A DNA stretch of 64,000 nucleotides from Serratia sp. UGAL515B_01 (GCF_033095805.1 NZ_CP109901.1:806001-870000); one strand, 5' to 3'. Counted from the stretch's first letter, positions 1 through 9,274 are shown. Translations and numbers: made by a program. The notes: generated by a model not told the origin, from the sequence alone.

Positions 1-1
1 G

Positions 2-1090
2 ATCATTGGTACCACTGTTGCAGCAGCTATCAATGCGCTGCCTGATTTACCGGTTACCGCTGAAGCGATCGACGGTGTTGTGACGCTGACGGCAAAAAAT
101 AACGGACTCACCGGCAATGGCATCCCCGTAGTGATGAACTATCGCGGCACCGTGGGAGGTGAGCAAAACCCAGCCGGGGTGAATGTGGCGATTTCGCCAA
201 TCGCGGGTGGCGCGGGTTCCCCTGATTTGTCGGCGACGATTGCCGCGATGGGCGATGAAATGTTTGATTTTATCGGCTTCCCATTCAGTGATTCTGCATC
301 TCTGTCCGTAATTGGCACGGAAATGAACGACGACACTGGGCGCTGGTCGTGGTCACGTCAGCTTTATGGTCACGTTTACACCGCAAAAATTGGGGTGTTG
401 TCTGATTTAGTGGCGTTCGGCTCCACGTTTAACGATCCGCATCTGACTATTGCCGGATACGAGCCAGGCGTACAGATTTCCACCGATGAGCTGGTCGCGG
501 CTCGCACTGCTCGTAATGCGGTATTTATCCGTAACGACCCAGCCAGACCAACGCAAACCGGTTTGCTGAATGGTGCCCTGCCAGCCCCGGCGGGTGAGCG
601 TTTCATTCTTACCGAGCAGCAATCCCTGTTAACTCATGGTATCGCCACGGCATACAGCGAGGGCGGCGTGGTGCGCATTCAGCGAGACATCACGACTTAT
701 CAGAAGAATGCTTACGGCAATGCCGATAACAGCTTTCTGGATAGCGAAACGTTGCACACCAGCGCCTATGTGTTGCGCCGCTTGAAGTCGGTGATCACCA
801 GTAAATACGGTCGGCACAAATTGGCGAATGACGGTACCCGATTCGGGCCAGGTCAGGCCATTGTTACGCCATCCGTGATCCGTGGTGAAATCCTTGCCGT
901 TTATCGTCAACTGGAGCGAAGCGCGATCGTCGAAAACTTCGATCTGTTCGCTCAATACTTGATCGTGGAGCGCAACGCGGACGACCCGAACCGCCTTGAT
1001 GTGCTGTTCCCACCTGATTACGTCAATCAGTTGCGTGTGTTTGCTCTGCTTAATCAATTCCGCCTGCAGTACCAAGAGGAGTCCGTTTAA
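2..1090 (+). CDS. Phage tail sheath protein, Mu gpL-like (5' partial)
   Basis: This is the contractile sheath subunit that surrounds the tail tube and shortens during DNA injection. The frame is open from base 2, so the gene starts before the window; 362 residues are visible, and roughly the first 130 residues of a Mu-type sheath are missing. The C-terminal half (FILTEQQSLLTHGIATAYSE, then a long helical part ending QLRVFALLNQFRLQY) is typical of the Mu/SfV sheath family. The stop codon shares its last base with the ATG of the tube gene, as expected in a tightly packed tail operon. Family assignment is from sequence recognition. Confidence 0.9.
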   Translation: MIGTTVAAAINALPDLPVTAEAIDGVVTLTAKNNGLTGNGIPVVMNYRGTVGGEQNPAGVNVAISPIAGGAGSPDLSATIAAMGDEMFDFIGFPFSDSASLSVIGTEMNDDTGRWSWSRQLYGHVYTAKIGVLSDLVAFGSTFNDPHLTIAGYEPGVQISTDELVAARTARNAVFIRNDPARPTQTGLLNGALPAPAGERFILTEQQSLLTHGIATAYSEGGVVRIQRDITTYQKNAYGNADNSFLDSETLHTSAYVLRRLKSVITSKYGRHKLANDGTRFGPGQAIVTPSVIRGEILAVYRQLERSAIVENFDLFAQYLIVERNADDPNRLDVLFPPDYVNQLRVFALLNQFRLQYQEESV

Positions 1091-1455
1091 TGGCCAGAAA
1101 CAAGCGTATCGGGGGTACCTGTTATTTCAAGATCGACGGTCAGCAATTGTCGCTAACCGGCGGCATAGAAGTACCTATGAATACAGCGGTAAAAGAAGAT
1201 GTGGTGGGTATGGATGGTTCTGTGCATTACAAAGAAACCCACCGCGCGGCGTATATCAAAGGCACGTTTAAGGTGCCGGGTGATTTCCCGATCAGTAAGC
1301 TGGTCTCGTCCGACTCAATGACGATCACCGCCGAGCTGGCCAATGGTCAGGTCTACGTCCTTTCTGAGGCCTGGTTGAATGGCGAGGCAAACCACAACGC
1401 TGAAGAAGGCACGGCTGATCTCGAATTCCACGCAGAAGAAGGGTTCTATCAATGA
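1090..1455 (+). CDS. Phage tail tube protein, Mu gpM-like
   Basis: This 121-residue protein should be the inner tail tube subunit through which DNA passes. Its length is close to the Mu tube protein. The opening MARNKRIGGTCYFKIDGQQL and the segment VGMDGSVHYKETHRAAYIKG are characteristic of the Mu/SfV tail-tube family. It lies directly after the sheath gene and overlaps the chaperone gene by ATGA, which is the conserved sheath-tube-chaperone-tape-measure order. The ORF's ATG at 1090 is the only sensible start. Confidence 0.92.
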   Translation: MARNKRIGGTCYFKIDGQQLSLTGGIEVPMNTAVKEDVVGMDGSVHYKETHRAAYIKGTFKVPGDFPISKLVSSDSMTITAELANGQVYVLSEAWLNGEANHNAEEGTADLEFHAEEGFYQ

Positions 1456-1727
1456 CAAAAATCACATTAACCAGAGAAATCACCGTTTCGGGTGAGCCGA
1501 TCATAGAGTTGACGCTACGTGAGCCAACTTATGACGAAATGGCATCCTGTGGTATCCCGTTCACCATTACGGAGGACGGAGAAGTTAAGATGGATCTCAA
1601 GTCCACGCTGCGTTACCTGCCGATCTTGGCAGGAATACCGCCTTCCTCGGCAAAACAAATGACCCCGAAAGACATCATGACCGCCTCGATGTCGATTGTT
1701 AGTTTTTTTACGGCGTCGGCAGTGTAA
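1452..1727 (+). CDS. Phage tail assembly chaperone, short form (gp41-like)
   Basis: The zero-frame product has 91 residues and belongs to the tail-assembly chaperone (gpG-like) position: it follows the tube gene and precedes the tape measure. Such proteins coat the tape measure during tail assembly and are absent from the virion. It starts at ATG 1452, overlapping the tube stop (ATGA). Near the 3' end lies the homopolymer T TTT TTT (1703-1709) in the correct phase for a -1 slip, so a minority product should continue in the -1 frame to 1867. Residues 1-60 contain the beta-rich EPIIELTLREPTYDE segment common to this family. Confidence 0.85.
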   Translation: MTKITLTREITVSGEPIIELTLREPTYDEMASCGIPFTITEDGEVKMDLKSTLRYLPILAGIPPSSAKQMTPKDIMTASMSIVSFFTASAV

Positions 1728-1867
1728 AAAACTTTACTACTCGAGTTTATAACATTGCCTATTTCTGGCGCATTAACCCTTTAACGCTGATGTCCTGTCC
1801 GCTCTCCAAGATAGTGGAGCTTGAAGAGCAGGCAGAGCGAATCAATTCGGAGATAAATAATGGCTGA
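1703..1867 (+). other. Predicted -1 programmed frameshift site and extension ORF of tail chaperone (GT-like)
   Basis: In the zero frame the codons read AGT TTT TTT ACG, so bases 1703-1709 form an ideal slippery heptamer T_TTT_TTT. A -1 slip after base 1709 continues with TAC GGC GTC and stays open for 52 codons to the TGA at 1865-1867, overlapping the tape-measure ATG at 1860. The fusion would be about 138 residues. Its extension contains YNIAYFWRINPLTLM and an acidic helix (ELEEQAERINSEI), plausible as a tape-measure-binding T domain. Frameshifted tail chaperones are established for many long-tailed phages. Use of this site is inferred. Confidence 0.8.
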
Positions 1868-3758
1868 TAGCTTTCAACTAAAGGCGATCATCACCGGCGT
1901 TAACAAGCTATCGCCACAACTTACGACGATGCAGAAGGATCTGCGTAAGTTTAAGGGGGAGTTCAAGGATGTTATCAGTTCCGCTGGTGTAGTTGGCGCT
2001 GGCATTGCGGCGGCGTTTGCGATGCCAATTAAATCAGCTATCGATTTTGAATCGACGATGGCTGATGTTAAAAAGGTTGTTGATTTTGATAGTAATCAGC
2101 AATTTAAAAAGATGGCTGATGATGTGCTGGATCTATCTACAAAGCTACCGATGGCTGCTAATGGGATCGGGGAAATTGTTGCCGCTGGTGGTCAGGCGGG
2201 TATTGCGCGTGACGAGCTGCTCAAGTTTGCTGAAGGTGCAGTAAAAATGGGGATTGCCTTCGATCAGACAGCAGAGCAATCAGGGCAGATGATGGCGCAG
2301 TGGCGCACGGCGTTTAAAATGACGCAAGATGAAGTGATAACGCTCGCTGATAAGGTTAACTATCTTGGCAATACCGGCCCCGCCAATGCTGCGAAAATAT
2401 CGGATATTGTCACTAGAATTGGGCCATTAGGTGAAGTTGCAGGCGTGGCGTCTGGGGAGATTGCGGCTATGGGTGCAACCATTGCCGGTATGGGGGTGGA
2501 GTCAGAGATTGCCTCAACAGGGATCAAGAATTTCATGTTGTCATTGACAGCAGGCGGAGCTGCAACAGCGTCACAGAAAAAAGCACTCAAAGCGTTAAAG
2601 ATAAATCCCAAAACTCTAGCCGCCGACATGCAAAAAGATGCAAAAGGTACCATGATCAGGGTTCTTGAGTCGATGGCTAAGGTACCTAAAGCCAAGCAAG
2701 CGGCAGTGATGACGGCTCTTTTTGGTAAGGAGTCATTGGGTGCTATTGCCCCATTACTGACTAACCTTGATCTTTTGAAGGTCAACTTCAATAAAGTTTC
2801 AGATGCCCAGCAATACAATGGCTCAATGCAGAAGGAATACGCATCTAGAGCAGCTACAACGGCTAATGCACTTATCTTGCTTAAGGGGCAGGTGAATGCG
2901 GCTGCAATATCTATCGGTGATTTATTCCTTCCCACAATCGTTAGTGGAACAAAAAAACTGACACCTTACCTTGTCAGTATTCGTAACTTGATAAAAGAGA
3001 ACCCCGAGCTTATCAAAACCACACTCAAGCTGGGTGTGTATCTGATGGGAGTAGCGGTCAGTGTCACAGCTGTTACCAAAGCCGTTGCCTTTATGAGTTT
3101 TGTCACAAAGATGTCACCGCTTGGCAGGTTGCTTGCTGTGCTGATTGCTGCTGGTGGTTTGATTGTCGCCAATTGGGATAAAGTCGGCCCGGTATTTAAA
3201 GCGATATGGGATAAAATAAAACCCATTGTAGAGCTATTCGGTGGAATGGAAAATATCATGCAGGCTGTTGCTGTTTTTGCGGCAGGGGCTTTTGCTTTGT
3301 CTTTTATTTCTGGCATGGGTAAAAGCAACGCGGTATTAATCCTTCTGAATCGCTCACTAAAAACGCTGTTATCCTTCGCGGGTAAGTCTGTGGCTATTGG
3401 AGTTCTTATCAGTCTCTATGAGCCTTTCATGGATTTAAAGAAAAATGTAGACGCCAGAAAAAATAAATGGGAAAGCGAAAGAAATGGAAAGTCTGATGCT
3501 GAGTTAATTGCCGAACATGCAAAATCCGGTGGTTCAATAATAGATAAGGACTCAGTTGTTTATTCTAAGCTCAAGAGTTTATTTAGATCCGAAGATAAGG
3601 CATCAATCCTTGCAGGAAAAGGGCAGCAGCTTAATGGTGAAATAACCGTTAAATTCGATAACGCGCCGCCTGGAATGAATGTTGTGAGCGCCGTGGCTGG
3701 CTCTCCTAATCTTGGCATAACAACAGATGTTGGCTATAATCGGTTTGCAAATAGGTAG
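1860..3758 (+). CDS. Phage tail tape measure protein
   Basis: This 632-residue protein sets tail length and helps deliver DNA. The N-terminal 350 residues form the TP901-type tape-measure domain (ISSAGVVGAGIAAAFAMPIK, then helical repeats). Around residues 385-500 there are hydrophobic segments (LGVYLMGVAVSVTAVTKAVA; LLAVLIAAGGLIVANWD; VAVFAAGAFALSFISGMG) typical of the channel-forming part. The end (GEITVKFDNAPPGM...DVGYNRF) is the normal family C-terminus, so the gene looks complete. The start ATG at 1860 overlaps the stop of the frameshifted chaperone. Composition becomes AT-rich towards the 3' end, next to the inserted moron gene. Confidence 0.93.
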   Translation: MADSFQLKAIITGVNKLSPQLTTMQKDLRKFKGEFKDVISSAGVVGAGIAAAFAMPIKSAIDFESTMADVKKVVDFDSNQQFKKMADDVLDLSTKLPMAANGIGEIVAAGGQAGIARDELLKFAEGAVKMGIAFDQTAEQSGQMMAQWRTAFKMTQDEVITLADKVNYLGNTGPANAAKISDIVTRIGPLGEVAGVASGEIAAMGATIAGMGVESEIASTGIKNFMLSLTAGGAATASQKKALKALKINPKTLAADMQKDAKGTMIRVLESMAKVPKAKQAAVMTALFGKESLGAIAPLLTNLDLLKVNFNKVSDAQQYNGSMQKEYASRAATTANALILLKGQVNAAAISIGDLFLPTIVSGTKKLTPYLVSIRNLIKENPELIKTTLKLGVYLMGVAVSVTAVTKAVAFMSFVTKMSPLGRLLAVLIAAGGLIVANWDKVGPVFKAIWDKIKPIVELFGGMENIMQAVAVFAAGAFALSFISGMGKSNAVLILLNRSLKTLLSFAGKSVAIGVLISLYEPFMDLKKNVDARKNKWESERNGKSDAELIAEHAKSGGSIIDKDSVVYSKLKSLFRSEDKASILAGKGQQLNGEITVKFDNAPPGMNVVSAVAGSPNLGITTDVGYNRFANR

Positions 3759-3808
3759 GTGTTTTATGTGGAAATCTTAACATTTTAATAATACATCTGG
3801 ACTGTGAC

Positions 3809-4174
3809 ATGCAAAAAATAATAGCTGCATCACTTTTTTTATTAGCGTTTTCTGTTAGTGCTAAATTTATTAACCCAATGGATTTTGATGGGTCTGAGGC
3901 TCAAAAAAATGAAGTGATAGAGTATATCAAATCTACAGTTAAGCGTGATTATTGTAATGATACTGTAGACATGTGCCAAGATACCATGCTGCGTATGATG
4001 GAGGATGAAAATCTAAACGCATTTAAACTAGCTACCAAAGCAACAAACAGGAAAGTAATGGATCGCGTTATTAAAGATTACTGCAGCAGCGAAGTTAATA
4101 TGTGTAATTATGCCATGATAAACATGATGTACGACGAGAATATTAAAGCTAGCAATAATTCACTGAAATGGTAA
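3809..4174 (+). CDS. Secreted small protein with duplicated Cx6C motif (phage moron)
   Basis: I do not recognise the family of this 121-residue protein. Residues 1-18 are a clear Sec signal peptide (MQKIIAASLFLLAFSVSA). The mature part has two similar units: YCNDTVDMCQDTMLRMMEDEN and, about 45 residues later, YCSSEVNMCNYAMINMMYDEN. Each unit has a Cx6C pair followed by a Met-rich helix, so the four cysteines probably form disulfides in the periplasm. It is AT-rich, sits between the tape-measure and circularisation genes where Mu-type tails have no gene, and is followed by its own terminator. This is the classic layout of a moron. A role in superinfection exclusion or host envelope change is only a guess. 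Confidence 0.75.
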   Translation: MQKIIAASLFLLAFSVSAKFINPMDFDGSEAQKNEVIEYIKSTVKRDYCNDTVDMCQDTMLRMMEDENLNAFKLATKATNRKVMDRVIKDYCSSEVNMCNYAMINMMYDENIKASNNSLKW

Positions 4175-4204
4175 TTTTTTAACCCATTGTAATATTTAAA
4201 ATAT

Positions 4205-4229
4205 AACCCACCTTTCGGTGGGTTTTTTA
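4205..4229 (+). terminator. Intrinsic terminator after moron gene
   Basis: The stem CCCACC (4207-4212) and GGTGGG (4217-4222) enclose a TTTC loop and are followed by six T residues. It would end transcription of the moron gene just before the ATG of the circularisation gene at 4242, so the downstream tail genes must be read through late-phage antitermination or from another start. Confidence 0.85.
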
Positions 4230-4241
4230 TTGGTGGTAACC

Positions 4242-5591
4242 ATGAGCTGGAAAGACAAGTTATTACCCGCGTCTTTTCGCGGCGTACCTTTTAAGACGAA
4301 AGATGACGAGGCCACAGTAGGCCGCAGAACGCAAACCCACGAATACCCCAACCGCGACAAACCCTATTCCGAGGATCTGGGGCGAGTCACGCGCCGCGAT
4401 AGAATATCGGCATATGTGATCGGTGATGATTATCAGGCACAGCGCGATCAGCTCATTGCCGCGATTAACCAGGGTGGCCCCGGTAAGCTGATACATCCAC
4501 AGTACGGCGAGCTTAACGTATGCATCGATGGTGAAGTTACTGTTAGTCATAGCTCATCAGATGGGCGGATGTGTACGATCAGTTTTGCATTCGTCGAAGC
4601 CGGTGAGCTTTCCTTTCCTACATCGGGCGTAGCAACCGGACAGAAGCTGATTTCTTCTACCGATGCGATGACTGACAGTGCTTCTGACGCCTTCGGTAAA
4701 TCTTTTGGCCTAGATGGCTTGCCGGATTTTCTGCAAAACGGCGTGCTTGAAAATGCCCATGACATGACGGGGATCGCCATTAAAGCGCTCGATGGTGTGA
4801 ACTCAGCGATGGGTGATGCCGGGCGATTGCTCGACGGTGACATGTCTGTGCTGCTCATGCCCCCTAGTTCGGGCATGGATTTTACTAACCGACTGCAGCG
4901 TATGTGGCGTTCGGGTAATGCGCTATTCAGAAATAGCGGGGATGTTATCAGCAAGATAAAGGGGTTAACCGGCTTTACCGTTGATCGCAATCTTGCCCCG
5001 CGAGGCGTGTGGAAAACAGACAGTAAAACCACACAAATTCAGACCGCACAGACTAACGCGATTGCTCAGGCTATGCGCACAACTGCATTAGCTGAAGCTG
5101 CTCGTAGTGTTTCCAGCCTGCCCCAGCCACTTCTTGCGCAGACAGGCAATACCATCACGCAAGCACGATTACCGCAACGCCCGGAAACCGGCACGGACAC
5201 ACAGCCGGTGAGATTGCCGCTGCTCACACACCCAGCCGTAACATCCCTTGATGACGGCGCAGTGACCGAACCACCATTAAGCTACGACACATTGACGGAG
5301 ATCCGCGACACGCTTAACAACGCCCTCGATCATGAGCTGTTACGTGTCACTGATGATAGGCTTTTTCTGGCACTTAATACTGTTCGTGCTGATGTTAACC
5401 GAGACATTAGCCAGCGTCTGGAACAGACAGAAAAAACCGCATTGCTCACGCCTACCGATGTTTTGCCCGCGTTAGTGTTGGCTGCTGATTGGTACGACTC
5501 GTCAGGGCGAGAGCGCGATATTTTAGGTCGCAATCCAATCATACACCCCGGCTTTGTGCCGGTTGTAACGTTAAAGGTGCCAGTACGATGA
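4242..5591 (+). CDS. Phage DNA circularisation protein, Mu gpN-like
   Basis: This 449-residue protein matches the DNA circularisation / tail protein N family. The N-terminal domain (about residues 1-120) carries the family hallmarks LLPASFRGVPFK, GRRTQTHEYPNRDKPY and AYVIGDDYQAQRDQL, followed by VSHSSSDGRMCTISFAFVEA. The start is ATG 4242; an in-frame GTG at 4218 lies inside the terminator stem and was rejected. The stop overlaps the next start as ATGA. In Mu this protein enters with the DNA and protects or circularises it; in SfV-like phages it is counted as a tail or baseplate component. Confidence 0.88.
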   Translation: MSWKDKLLPASFRGVPFKTKDDEATVGRRTQTHEYPNRDKPYSEDLGRVTRRDRISAYVIGDDYQAQRDQLIAAINQGGPGKLIHPQYGELNVCIDGEVTVSHSSSDGRMCTISFAFVEAGELSFPTSGVATGQKLISSTDAMTDSASDAFGKSFGLDGLPDFLQNGVLENAHDMTGIAIKALDGVNSAMGDAGRLLDGDMSVLLMPPSSGMDFTNRLQRMWRSGNALFRNSGDVISKIKGLTGFTVDRNLAPRGVWKTDSKTTQIQTAQTNAIAQAMRTTALAEAARSVSSLPQPLLAQTGNTITQARLPQRPETGTDTQPVRLPLLTHPAVTSLDDGAVTEPPLSYDTLTEIRDTLNNALDHELLRVTDDRLFLALNTVRADVNRDISQRLEQTEKTALLTPTDVLPALVLAADWYDSSGRERDILGRNPIIHPGFVPVVTLKVPVR

Positions 5592-6670
5592 GCGACGAAA
5601 ACAATAATGTGACATTGCGAGTCGGGGGTCGCGAGTGGGGCGGCTGGACGTCTGTTTCAATATCAGCAGGCATTGAACGCTTGGCGCGTGACTTCAATAT
5701 CGAGATAACCCGCCAGTGGCCAGGCTCAGAAGATGTCGGCAATTTACAGCCGAAAATTAAGAAGGGTGACCCCGTCACGGTATTGATTGGTACCGATCTG
5801 GTTATCACCGGCTACATCGATGCTACCCCTGTGCGGTATGACGCTCGCAGCGTGTCTGTGGGCATCGTTGGACGCAGTAAAACCGCCGACCTGATCGACT
5901 GTTCAGCCATGACAACGCAGTTTACGGGCCGGACATTTACGCAGATTGCCGAGCAATTGGCAAAGCCGTTTGGCGTGTCGGTGGTGAATGCTGGCATAGA
6001 CAATACCCCCGTTGTCGGCCTGCAGGTGGATTACGGTGAAACCGTGATTGATGTGCTCGACAAGATGATGGGCCTGCAGCAAGTGTTGGCATACGACAAC
6101 CCAGCCGGTGAGTTGGTCATCGGGCCTGTGGGTGCTTCTCATTGTGTCACGGCCTTGGTGCTTGGTGAGAATATTATCAGCTGCGATACCGAGCAGAGCA
6201 TTAAAGAGCGCTTTTCCGAGTATCAAGTGGCTGGGCAAAGGGCTGGTAATGATGATGACTTTGGTGAGGTCACCACGTCAGCGATCAGGGCTAAAACCGT
6301 CGATGGTGGTGTGAGTCGCTACCGACCTATGGTGATCAAGCAAGCCGGTAATGCTACTGGCGGATCGGTCATTGAGCGCAGTCAGTTTGAGATGTTGCGC
6401 CGAGCGGCAAGAACCGACGAAGTTACCTATACCGTGCAGGGCTGGCGGCAAGGCAACGGCAAGCTGTGGGAGCCTAACCAGCTTGTGACGGTTTACGATC
6501 CCGTACTCGGTTTTACTAACCGTGACATGCTGATCGCGGAAGTGACCTACAGCAAGAGTGGACAGGGCACCACAACGCAGTTACGGATCGGGCCACCTGA
6601 TGCTTATCTTCCTAAGCCGCCTAATCAAAAAGCGGCGCGTAAAAAAGTCGATGAAGAGGACGATTTCTGA
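5588..6670 (+). CDS. Phage baseplate hub protein, Mu gpP-like (late control D family)
   Basis: This 360-residue product belongs to the gpP / late-control-D hub family that forms the central baseplate ring on which the spike sits. The start ATG at 5588 overlaps the preceding stop (ATGA); a longer in-frame reading from 5489 only runs back through the upstream gene. Recognisable parts are LRVGGREWGGW at the N-terminus and VTVLIGTDLVITGYIDATPV, followed by the hub fold with IDVLDKMMGLQQVLAYDNP. The C-terminus is charged (KAARKKVDEEDDF). It overlaps the spike gene as TGATG. Confidence 0.9.
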   Translation: MSDENNNVTLRVGGREWGGWTSVSISAGIERLARDFNIEITRQWPGSEDVGNLQPKIKKGDPVTVLIGTDLVITGYIDATPVRYDARSVSVGIVGRSKTADLIDCSAMTTQFTGRTFTQIAEQLAKPFGVSVVNAGIDNTPVVGLQVDYGETVIDVLDKMMGLQQVLAYDNPAGELVIGPVGASHCVTALVLGENIISCDTEQSIKERFSEYQVAGQRAGNDDDFGEVTTSAIRAKTVDGGVSRYRPMVIKQAGNATGGSVIERSQFEMLRRAARTDEVTYTVQGWRQGNGKLWEPNQLVTVYDPVLGFTNRDMLIAEVTYSKSGQGTTTQLRIGPPDAYLPKPPNQKAARKKVDEEDDF

Positions 6671-7242
6671 TGAGCAGACTGTTTAGCGGCTTACAACGCA
6701 GCTTGTCAAATTTAATTGTGCGCGGTGTTGTGCGGCGCACTGACAGCACCAGCAAAAGCCAGATGCTACAGATCCAGATGATAGCCGACGAACCGAAGGA
6801 CAGCATCGAACACTTAGAGCCTTACGGTTTTACCAGCTCGCCACATCTTGGGGCAGAAGTCTTTGCGGCGTTTCCTGATGGCGATCACTCGCATGGCGTA
6901 GTGCTTGTTGTTGCCGATCGCCGTTATCGCATTGCAGGGCTGAAAAGCGGCGAGGTGGCGATTTACAGCGATGAAGGCGACAGCATTATCCTTAAACGCG
7001 GCAATCAGGTCGAGATTACGACCAAGGAGTTTATTGTTAATGCCGAAACGAAGGTGACACTAAACACGCCACTTGTTGAGACGTCTGGCAAGATTGTGGC
7101 CACCGGCAATGTTGAGTCTGGTGCGGATGTTCGAGATAAAACCGGCACGGTTGCAGCGATCCGTGTCACATACAACGGACATACTCACACGCACGGCGAC
7201 CCAATAACCGGCGTACCGATACAGAAGATGGGGCAACCATGA
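6670..7242 (+). CDS. Phage baseplate spike protein, Mu gp45-like
   Basis: This 190-residue protein is the membrane-piercing central spike. It has an OB-fold N-terminal domain (residues about 25-110, including EHLEPYGFTSSPHLGAEV and GVVLVVADRRYRIAGLKSGE) followed by a beta-helix with repeating short strands (EVAIYSDEGDSIILKRGNQV). Near the C-terminus is the His cluster HTHTHGDP, which in Mu-type and P2-type spikes binds an iron ion at the needle tip. It lies between the hub and gp46 genes, as in Mu. The ATG at 6670 overlaps the preceding stop. Confidence 0.9.
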   Translation: MSRLFSGLQRSLSNLIVRGVVRRTDSTSKSQMLQIQMIADEPKDSIEHLEPYGFTSSPHLGAEVFAAFPDGDHSHGVVLVVADRRYRIAGLKSGEVAIYSDEGDSIILKRGNQVEITTKEFIVNAETKVTLNTPLVETSGKIVATGNVESGADVRDKTGTVAAIRVTYNGHTHTHGDPITGVPIQKMGQP

Positions 7243-7652
7243 TCCTGATAGTCAATGGTAAGCAGCAGGCCGTTCATGCTCCAACCGATCCGTTAACGCG
7301 CTCTGTCATTATCTCTTTATTTACCTGGCGTCGTGCTGACCCTGATGATGACACTGTTCACCCAATGGGGTGGTGGGGCGACACATATCCAACCGTGCAG
7401 AATGACCGGATCGGCTCCCGTCTTTACTTGCTCCGGCGTGAAAAGATCACAAGTAAAACTATCGAGTTAGCGCGTGGCTATATCACTCAGGCGCTGGCTT
7501 GGATGCTTGATGATGGGGTGATCACCGACTCAGCGATCAACGTTCAGCGCAGCGGTACTGACACGATTACGGCAGAGATAACACTATACCGTGCCGGTGG
7601 TGCAGATCACCGGATCACATTAACCGACTTATGGAGTGCGTCCGATGGCTGA
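7239..7652 (+). CDS. Phage baseplate protein, GP46 family
   Basis: This 137-residue protein belongs to the GP46 family, the Mu counterpart of the gpW/gp25-like baseplate wedge. Family features are VIISLFTWRRADPDDD, GWWGDTYP and the IGSRLYLLRREK segment. It overlaps the spike gene by 4 bases at its start and the gp47 gene at its end, so the three are probably translationally coupled. It should connect the hub to the wedge proteins in the baseplate. Confidence 0.9.
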   Translation: MILIVNGKQQAVHAPTDPLTRSVIISLFTWRRADPDDDTVHPMGWWGDTYPTVQNDRIGSRLYLLRREKITSKTIELARGYITQALAWMLDDGVITDSAINVQRSGTDTITAEITLYRAGGADHRITLTDLWSASDG

Positions 7653-8703
7653 TAGCGGATTTAACCGCCCAACCCTTCCGCAGTTAATCACCCAAATCCG
7701 CAGCGACCTCAATTACCGATTTCAAAATGATGCCGTCTTACGCCGTGCCGACTCGGAAGTGTACAGCCGCGTGCAGGCAGCAGCAGTTCATACGCTGTAC
7801 GGTTACATCGACTATCTTGCGCGTAATCTGCTACCCGATCTTTGTGACGAAGATTGGCTGGTAAGGCACGGCAACATGAAGCGCTGCCCTCGGAAAGCGC
7901 CTTCAGCGGCCTCTGGATTTGTCCGCTGGGAGGGAGTGACGGACGGTATCACGGTACCCGCTGGCATGGTTATTCAACGTGATGATTTGCGGGAGTACAC
8001 CACAACGGCAGATGCTACATCTGCTGCTGGCGTCTTGCTTGCGCCAGTGGTCTGTTCATCGACCGGGATAGCAGGTAATACCGATGACGGCATCAGTATG
8101 ATCCTGACGCAGCCGGTAAGTGGCTTGCCGTCCGCTGCCGTTGCTGATGGCATCGATGGCGGCGCTGACGTTGAGCCTATCGAAGAGTGGCGAGCACGGA
8201 TTATAGAGCGTTGGTACTACACCCCCCAGGGTGGTGCCGATAGCGATTACATCGTGTGGGCCAAAGAGGTACCCGGCGTTACTCGCGCATGGACGTATCG
8301 CCATTGGATGGGGGCAGGCACTGTGGGGGTAATGGTTGCCAATAGCAACCTTGAAAACCCGATCCCTGATGGTACGGTGGTTGATGCTGTTCGTGAGCAT
8401 ATTTTACCGCTTGCACCCGTTGCAGGCTCAAGCCTCTACACCTTTCCGCCGATCGCTAAAGTGGTGCCCTTTCGTATTCGCATCACGCCGGATACGCCCG
8501 CGGTTCGTTATGCCGTGGTGGCAGAGTTACGCGCCATGTTTTTCCGCGATGGCACGCCAGGTGGAACGTTAGAGCATTCTCGCATTTCCGAGGCAATCAG
8601 CATTGCAACCGGTGAGTTTAATCACACGCTGATAAGCCCGACAGATGATGTAGTCCTTGCCTCAACAGAATTGCCCGTTGTCGGGGAGGTTACATGGAGC
8701 TAG
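7645..8703 (+). CDS. Phage baseplate J-like protein, Mu gp47-like
   Basis: This 352-residue protein is the baseplate wedge (gpJ-like, Mu gp47) that holds the fibres and sheath. Typical motifs are [15 protein letters not shown] at the N-terminus, [20 protein letters not shown], and the central [18 protein letters not shown], followed by [19 protein letters not shown] chose ATG 7645 because GGAG lies 8-9 bases upstream (7632-7635); a GTG at 7636 has no good ribosome site. It overlaps the genes on both sides. Confidence 0.9.
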   Translation: MADSGFNRPTLPQLITQIRSDLNYRFQNDAVLRRADSEVYSRVQAAAVHTLYGYIDYLARNLLPDLCDEDWLVRHGNMKRCPRKAPSAASGFVRWEGVTDGITVPAGMVIQRDDLREYTTTADATSAAGVLLAPVVCSSTGIAGNTDDGISMILTQPVSGLPSAAVADGIDGGADVEPIEEWRARIIERWYYTPQGGADSDYIVWAKEVPGVTRAWTYRHWMGAGTVGVMVANSNLENPIPDGTVVDAVREHILPLAPVAGSSLYTFPPIAKVVPFRIRITPDTPAVRYAVVAELRAMFFRDGTPGGTLEHSRISEAISIATGEFNHTLISPTDDVVLASTELPVVGEVTWS

Positions 8704-9272
8704 AGGACTACGAGAGTTTACTTAAGAATCTGCTCCCGCGTGGCCCTGCATGGGACGGAGAGGATCCGTTGTTGCTCGGGCTGGCTCCGTCCCTACATCG
8801 CGTGCATCAACGCGGCGACGACTTGATGATTGAGATAGATCCGCGCACAACTCAAGAGCTTATCGACCGCTACGAACGACTAACCGGGTTACCTGATGCA
8901 TGCGCCCCTGATGGCGCTCAGACATTGGCGCAGCGGCAGCAGCGACTGGACGCCAAGATCAACATTATGGGCGGTATCAGTAAGGATTTTTATCTCGCTC
9001 AGTTGTATGCCCTCGGCTATGAGGGCGCGACGATCACGCAGTTCGAAACCGATGTTTTTCGCTGCACATCAACGTGTATGGACTCTCTTTATTCGGACGA
9101 ATGGCGCTTCTGGTGGCAAGTCAACATGCCAAACACAACGCAAGTTACAACCATGACGTGCATGTCATCCTGCACGGAAAGCCTGAAAGCGTGGGGTGAT
9201 ACGGTGGCGGAATGTGTAATCAACAAGCTTTGTCCCTCACATACTTATGTAACCTTTAACTACCCGGAGTAA
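8694..9272 (+). CDS. Phage tail protein, DUF2313/YmfQ family (Mu gp48-like)
   Basis: The 192-residue product belongs to the YmfQ/DUF2313 family found after gp47 in Mu-like tails, probably a small baseplate or fibre-attachment component. The N-terminus [13 protein letters not shown] and the segment [14 protein letters not shown] are family hallmarks. The C-terminal 60 residues are rich in paired cysteines ([30 protein letters not shown]), as in many relatives. The start at 8694 lies inside the end of gp47, and the tail fibre gene starts 2 bases after its stop. Confidence 0.87.
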   Translation: MELEDYESLLKNLLPRGPAWDGEDPLLLGLAPSLHRVHQRGDDLMIEIDPRTTQELIDRYERLTGLPDACAPDGAQTLAQRQQRLDAKINIMGGISKDFYLAQLYALGYEGATITQFETDVFRCTSTCMDSLYSDEWRFWWQVNMPNTTQVTTMTCMSSCTESLKAWGDTVAECVINKLCPSHTYVTFNYPE

Positions 9273-9274
9273 CT

